From an uncultured Oscillibacter sp. (GTDB lineage Bacteria; Bacillota; Clostridia; Oscillospirales; Oscillospiraceae), in the NCBI GenBank assembly GCA_910588175.1, contig CAJUQQ010000073.1, forward strand, positions 1-9,094: a stretch of DNA of 9,094 nt. The letters are read 5' to 3'. The notes under the pieces are model-generated. The model was not told the origin of the DNA. It saw only the letters and a program-made list of their open reading frames with translations, and made no database searches. How positions within the stretch are numbered: position 1 is the first letter of the stretch; every line of letters begins with the position of its first letter. The position numbers and the translations under genes were made by a program. Of the stretch, positions 5,522 through 9,094 are shown in pieces.

Positions 5522-6796
5522 ATGAAAAAATTTCTTGCGCTGCTGCTGTCTATGATGATGGTCCTGAGTCTGGCCGCCTGCGGAGGCGATTCCGGCCAGC
5601 CGGACCCCACTGTGGACAAGCCCGCTGACACCCAGCAGCCCGCCGACTCCGGCAATGAGCCCGCCGGGGGCAAAACCGTCAAAGTGGGCCTGATCTGCAT
5701 CGGCGACGAAAACGACCAGGGCTACACCTACAACTTTATCCGGGGCAAGGAGGCCGCCACCGAGGCCTTGGCCGCCAGCGGCATCAATGTGGAATGGGTG
5801 GTCAAGTGGAACATCGGGGAAAACTCCGGCTGCGAGGACGCCAACATTGAGCTGGCGGAGGAGGGCTGTGACCTGATCATCAACAACTCCTTCGGCTTCG
5901 AGCCTTTCATGCTGAAGGTAGCCCCCGACTATCCCGAAATCGAGTTCATCGCCTGCACCAACCAGGCCTCCTGGGGAGACAGCCTGGACAACACCCACAA
6001 CGCCTTCGCCAACATCTACGAGGGCCGTTACCTGGCCGGCATCGTGGCGGGCATGAAGCTCCAGCAGATGATTGACGAGGGAACCATCTCCGCCGACCAG
6101 GCCGTCATCGGCTACGTGGGCGCGTTCTCCTTCGCGGAGGTTATTTCCGGCTTCACCTCTTACTTCCTGGGCGCCCGGAGCGTCTGCCCCAGCGTCACCA
6201 TGAAGGTCCAGTTCGTGGGCTCCTGGTCCGACGCCACGGAAGAGGCCAACGCCGCTTCCGCCCTGGCGGACATGGGCTGCGTCATGATCTCCCAGCACTC
6301 CGACAACACCACCCCTGCCACCACGGCCCAGTCCAAGGGCGTGTTCCACACGGGCTATAACAACGACATGATCTCCGTGGCCCCCGAGGCCTCCCTCATC
6401 GGCACCCGGATCAACTGGGCCCCCTACTTCGAGTACGCCATCAAGTCCGTGGCCAACGGCGAGAGCTTTGACCAGGACTGGTGCCACGGCATGGACATGG
6501 ACGCCGTGGTCATGACGGACCTGAACGAGACCATTGCCGCCCCCGGCACCGCCGAGAAGCTGGCGGAAGTGGAAGACAAGCTCCGCTCCGGCGAGCTCCA
6601 GGTCTTTGACACCAGCACCTTCACCATCGAGGGCAAGGCTCTGGAGAGCGCCTTCGCCCTGGACACCGACGGCGACTTCACCCCCGACTCCGAGGAGGCC
6701 GTCTTCGACGGGGCCTTCCACGAGTCCCACTTCCAGTCCGCTCCTTACTTTGCCCTTAAAATTGACGGCATTGAGTGGCTGAACTCCGCGTTCTAA
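5522..6796 (+). CDS. BMP/PnrA-family ABC importer substrate-binding lipoprotein
   Basis: The 424-residue protein starts with a lipoprotein signal: MKK, a hydrophobic stretch, then the lipobox LAAC with C20 as the lipidated cysteine. A P-, D- and Q-rich tether follows (21-51). The periplasmic-binding-type domain begins at TVKVGLICIGDENDQGYTYN (52-71), the characteristic start of basic membrane protein (BMP/PnrA/Med) family proteins. It should sit on the outer face of the membrane and deliver a ligand to the permease; known family members bind purine nucleosides or adenine, but others differ. It is longer than many BMP proteins (about 330-370 residues), partly through the C-terminal region with a calcium-loop-like DTDGDFTPDSEE at 381-392. 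AAGGAGG (5506-5512) lies 9 nt before the ATG. It is the first gene of the importer operon and is followed by a strong hairpin. Confidence 0.92.
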   Translation: MKKFLALLLSMMMVLSLAACGGDSGQPDPTVDKPADTQQPADSGNEPAGGKTVKVGLICIGDENDQGYTYNFIRGKEAATEALAASGINVEWVVKWNIGENSGCEDANIELAEEGCDLIINNSFGFEPFMLKVAPDYPEIEFIACTNQASWGDSLDNTHNAFANIYEGRYLAGIVAGMKLQQMIDEGTISADQAVIGYVGAFSFAEVISGFTSYFLGARSVCPSVTMKVQFVGSWSDATEEANAASALADMGCVMISQHSDNTTPATTAQSKGVFHTGYNNDMISVAPEASLIGTRINWAPYFEYAIKSVANGESFDQDWCHGMDMDAVVMTDLNETIAAPGTAEKLAEVEDKLRSGELQVFDTSTFTIEGKALESAFALDTDGDFTPDSEEAVFDGAFHESHFQSAPYFALKIDGIEWLNSAF

Positions 6797-6808
6797 TCCA
6801 ATCTCAAC

Positions 6809-6851
6809 AAAAGAACTTGATAGGGGCCCCTGCGGGGGCCCCTGTTCTTTT
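6809..6851 (+). terminator. Hairpin terminator/attenuator between binding-protein and ATPase genes
   Basis: AGGGGCCCC (6822-6830) pairs with GGGGCCCCT (6835-6843) around a TGCG loop. An outer stem, AAAAGAAC (6809-6816) with GTTCTTTT (6844-6851), extends it with a 5-nt bulge on one side. The U-tract is interrupted by one C, so termination is probably partial. It would let some polymerase through to the ATPase and permease while stabilising the binding-protein mRNA, a common arrangement in ABC importer operons. Confidence 0.78.
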
Positions 6852-6907
6852 CCACTCCATCCCGACTCCGCCCGGCACGAGCGCGGTTCCCCGCCGGGAC
6901 CTCTTAG

Positions 6908-6925
6908 AAAGGATGAGCGTTTTTG
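6908..6925 (+). promoter_or_regulatory. Ribosome binding site and TTG start of the ATPase gene
   Basis: AAAGGA (6908-6913) lies 9 nt before TTG (6923-6925). The reading frame is closed upstream by TGA at 6914-6916, so TTG is the first possible start, and the ABC domain begins only six residues later. A decoy ATG at 6913 is in another frame and stops after 11 codons. It overlaps the ribosome binding site and may further reduce ATPase translation. Confidence 0.7.
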
Positions 6926-8458
6926 GAAAACTCTGTCTGCGCCATTGAACTGAAAGGCATCACCAAGCGCTTCGGCGAGGTGGTGGCCAACGACGGCATC
7001 GACCTGCAATTAAACCGGGGAGAAATCCTCTCCTTACTGGGAGAGAACGGCAGCGGCAAAACCACGCTGATGAACATGCTCTCCGGCATCTACTTCCCCG
7101 ACGAGGGCCAAATCTTCGTAAACGGCGAACCCGTCTCCATCCGCTCCCCCAAGGACGCTTTTGCCCACGGCATCGGCATGATTCACCAGCACTACAAGCT
7201 GGTAGATGTGTTCACCGCCGCGGAGAACATCGTCCTGGGCCTGGAGGAAAAGGGCAGGCTGGACATGAAGGCCGCCGAGGAGAAGGTCCGGGCCATCTGC
7301 GAAAAGTACGGCTTCGACATCAACCCCGGCCAGAAAATCTACGACATGTCCGTCTCCCAGAAACAGACGGTGGAAATCGTCAAGGTCCTCTACCGGGGAG
7401 CCGGCATTCTGATTCTGGACGAGCCCACCGCCGTCCTCACCCCCCAGGAGACGGACAAGCTCTTCGATGTCCTCCGGGCCATGAAGGCCGACGGGAAAGC
7501 CATTGTCATCATTACCCACAAGCTCCATGAGGTCATGGCCCTTTCCGACAAGGTGGCGGTCCTTCGCAAGGGCAAGTACATCGGCACCGTGCGGACCAGC
7601 CAGACAAATCCCCAGGCTCTCACGGATATGATGGTGGGCCACGCCGTCACCCTGAACATCGACCGCCCCCGGTACGAAAAGCCCGTGGAGCGGCTGGAGG
7701 TCCGGGACCTCACCGTTCTGGACGGCGAGGGAGTCAAAAAACTGGACGGCGTTTCCTTCACCGCCATGGGCGGCGAGATTTTGGGCGTGGCCGGCATCGC
7801 CGGGTCCGGCCAGAAGGAGCTGCTGGAGGCCATCTCCGGCCTCTGTCTGGTCAGTAAGGGAGAAATCCTTTACACTCCGGACGGGCAAGCGCCTGCCAGC
7901 CTTGTGGGCAAAACTCCCATGCAGATTCGCAAGGCCGGGGTCGCCATGGCCTTTGTCCCCGAGGACCGGCTGGGCATGGGTCTGGTCGGGTCCATGGGCA
8001 TGACGGGAAACATGATGCTCCGCTCCTGGAAAAAGGGCCGGGGCGTGTTCCTCAACCGCAAGGACCCCAACGAACTGGCCCTGCGGGTCTGGAAGGACCT
8101 GGAGGTGGTGACCCCCAGCACGGATTTCCCCGTCCGCCGGATGTCCGGCGGCAATGTGCAGAAGGTGCTGGTGGGCCGGGAGATCGCCAGCGCTCCCTCG
8201 GTGCTGATGACCGCCTACGCGGTCCGGGGTCTGGACATCAACACCTCCTATACGATTTACAGCCTGCTGACGGAACAAAAGATGAAGGGCGTGGCCGTGA
8301 TCTACGTGGGCGAGGACCTGGACGTACTGCTGGAGCTGTGCGACCGGATTCTGGTCCTCTGCGGCGGAAAGGTCAGCGGCGTGGTGGACGCCCGGTCCGC
8401 CACCAAGGAGCAGATCGGCCTGCTGATGACCCGTCTGGGCGGAAAGGAGGGCGCCTAA
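6923..8458 (+). CDS. Double-domain ABC ATPase of the BMP importer (YufO/RbsA-like)
   Basis: The 511-residue protein has two fused nucleotide-binding domains, as in sugar and nucleoside importers of the RbsA/MglA/YufO type. Domain 1 has Walker A GENGSGKT (40-47), a Q-loop near IHQHYK, Walker B ILDEP (D166, E167) and the switch histidine H199 in ITHK; its signature is MSVSQ (142-146), with serine in place of the usual second glycine of LSGGQ/LSVGQ. Domain 2 has lost the Walker A lysine and threonine (GIAGSGQKE from 291) and the Walker B acid pair (VLMTAY from 427), but keeps a good signature, MSGGN (407-411). The pattern implies one working and one degenerate composite ATP site. It is cytoplasmic and docks on the permeases. 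It starts at TTG 6923 and ends directly against the permease start, with AAAGGAGG (8443-8450) inside its last codons. Confidence 0.93.
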   Translation: MENSVCAIELKGITKRFGEVVANDGIDLQLNRGEILSLLGENGSGKTTLMNMLSGIYFPDEGQIFVNGEPVSIRSPKDAFAHGIGMIHQHYKLVDVFTAAENIVLGLEEKGRLDMKAAEEKVRAICEKYGFDINPGQKIYDMSVSQKQTVEIVKVLYRGAGILILDEPTAVLTPQETDKLFDVLRAMKADGKAIVIITHKLHEVMALSDKVAVLRKGKYIGTVRTSQTNPQALTDMMVGHAVTLNIDRPRYEKPVERLEVRDLTVLDGEGVKKLDGVSFTAMGGEILGVAGIAGSGQKELLEAISGLCLVSKGEILYTPDGQAPASLVGKTPMQIRKAGVAMAFVPEDRLGMGLVGSMGMTGNMMLRSWKKGRGVFLNRKDPNELALRVWKDLEVVTPSTDFPVRRMSGGNVQKVLVGREIASAPSVLMTAYAVRGLDINTSYTIYSLLTEQKMKGVAVIYVGEDLDVLLELCDRILVLCGGKVSGVVDARSATKEQIGLLMTRLGGKEGA

Positions 8459-9094
8459 ATGAACCACGAGAAGAAGATTCCCCTCATCCGCCTGGCAAAG
8501 CGGGACGGCATGGAGAGCTGGAAGATCTGGTGCATCCGGTGTGGGTCCATCCTCTTCGCCCTGCTGCTGGGAGCCCTGGTGATGGGCCTGGCGGGAGCCA
8601 ATCCCGTCACCGCTTACGGCACCATGATTTCCGGCGCGCTGGGGAAAAAGAGCGCCATCCGCCAGACGGTGAAAATCGCCGTGCCGTTGCTTGGCTGCGC
8701 CCTGGCCATCGCTCCCTGCTTCAAGATGCGCTTTTGGAATATCGGCGCAGAGGGGCAGATTACCGCCGGGGCCATCGCCGCCAGCTACTTCGCCCTCTTC
8801 TGGGCGGGCCGCCTGCCCTCTCCCGTGCTGCTGCTGGTGATGGGGCTGGCAGGGGCGCTGGCCGGGGGCCTCTGGGCCCTGATCCCCGCCTTTTTCAAGG
8901 CCAAGTGGAACACCAACGAGACCCTCTTTACCCTGATGATGAACTACATCATCATCGGCGTGGTCCGCTGGCTCCAAGGCGGGCCCTGGGAGGGCCGGAA
9001 GGGCTCCCAGATCATTCCCCAGTTTGACGAGGCCGCCTGCCTCCCCCGGGTGCTGGGGGTCCACTGCGGCTGGATCATCGTGCTGGTTCTGGTA
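8459..9094 (+). CDS. BMP importer permease subunit (YufP-like), 3' end outside the window
   Basis: An ATG at 8459 follows the ATPase stop without a gap, with AAAGGAGG 8 nt upstream, so the two are translationally coupled. The 212 visible residues have a cytoplasmic start (1-24) and hydrophobic segments at about 28-47, 70-88, 101-117, 122-146 and 156-171, with another beginning near 203. NIGAEGQ (94-100) and NTNETLFTLMMNYI (151-164) are hallmark motifs of the permeases that pair with BMP-type ATPases (BPD_transp_2 / branched-chain-type permease superfamily). Family members are about 340-370 residues, so roughly 60% is present. Such operons usually encode a second, shorter permease next; it should lie just outside the window. 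The reading frame is open to the last base with no frameshift. Confidence 0.93.
   Translation, partial: MNHEKKIPLIRLAKRDGMESWKIWCIRCGSILFALLLGALVMGLAGANPVTAYGTMISGALGKKSAIRQTVKIAVPLLGCALAIAPCFKMRFWNIGAEGQITAGAIAASYFALFWAGRLPSPVLLLVMGLAGALAGGLWALIPAFFKAKWNTNETLFTLMMNYIIIGVVRWLQGGPWEGRKGSQIIPQFDEAACLPRVLGVHCGWIIVLVLV

Noticed and set aside
5270..7009. A 579-codon open frame on the minus strand opposite the binding-protein gene
   Set aside because: It is G-, V- and H-rich antisense translation covering a strong lipoprotein gene, an intergenic terminator and two promoters, so it is an artefact of high-GC codon use.
7034..9064. A 676-codon open frame on the minus strand opposite the ATPase and permease genes
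   Set aside because: It spans two genes with unmistakable ABC motifs on the other strand, and its composition (Q, H, G, A) resembles antisense of GC-rich coding DNA.

Overview
The window is about 9.1 kb of GC-rich, low-GC-spacer bacterial chromosome. Strong GGAGG ribosome binding sites, TTGACA/TATAAT-type promoters in AT-rich gaps, compact gene ends with hairpin terminators and the protein families present all suggest a Bacillota/Clostridia gut-type anaerobe. The Oscillospiraceae (Flavonifractor/Lawsonibacter-like) are my best guess; this is inference from style, not a database result.

Layout, left to right. (1) 1-115, minus: the first 38 codons of an unrecognised protein, preceded by a roughly 196-nt, highly structured 5' leader (116-312) with its own near-consensus promoter. 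In the leader the Shine-Dalgarno can pair with an upstream complementary segment, which makes it a candidate cis-regulatory RNA. (2) 313-543: an AT-rich divergent control region. It holds the leader promoter, a 9-bp inverted repeat with arms 22 bp apart, and a perfect TTGACA-17-TATAAT promoter facing right. (3) 544-1898, plus: a two-gene unit of a YheO/DauR-type PAS+HTH regulator and a YczE/YitT-type integral membrane protein. It ends in a bidirectional terminator shared with (4) 1928-2401, minus: a GNAT acetyltransferase. (5) 2617-4365, plus: a FapA/DUF342 beta-helix protein with its own promoter and a second bidirectional terminator. (6) 4436-5212, minus: a NagD-like HAD-IIA phosphatase. (7) 5522-9094, plus: the start of a BMP/PnrA-type ABC importer operon, with a substrate-binding lipoprotein, a double-NBD ATPase and the first permease, which runs off the right edge.

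The importer genes clearly work together. The lipoprotein captures a ligand outside the cell (nucleosides or nucleobases are the usual ligands of the family), the permease forms the channel, and the ATPase drives it through one intact and one degenerate ATP site. A GC-rich hairpin and a TTG start separate the binding-protein gene from the ATPase gene, consistent with making much more binding protein than ATPase. The regulator and YczE-like protein are probably co-transcribed. The GNAT, DUF342 and HAD genes look like independent single-gene units.

No mobile element, CRISPR array, tRNA or rRNA gene was seen. I see no clear new multi-gene system. The least explained parts are the structured leader at the left edge and the inverted repeat between the divergent promoters.
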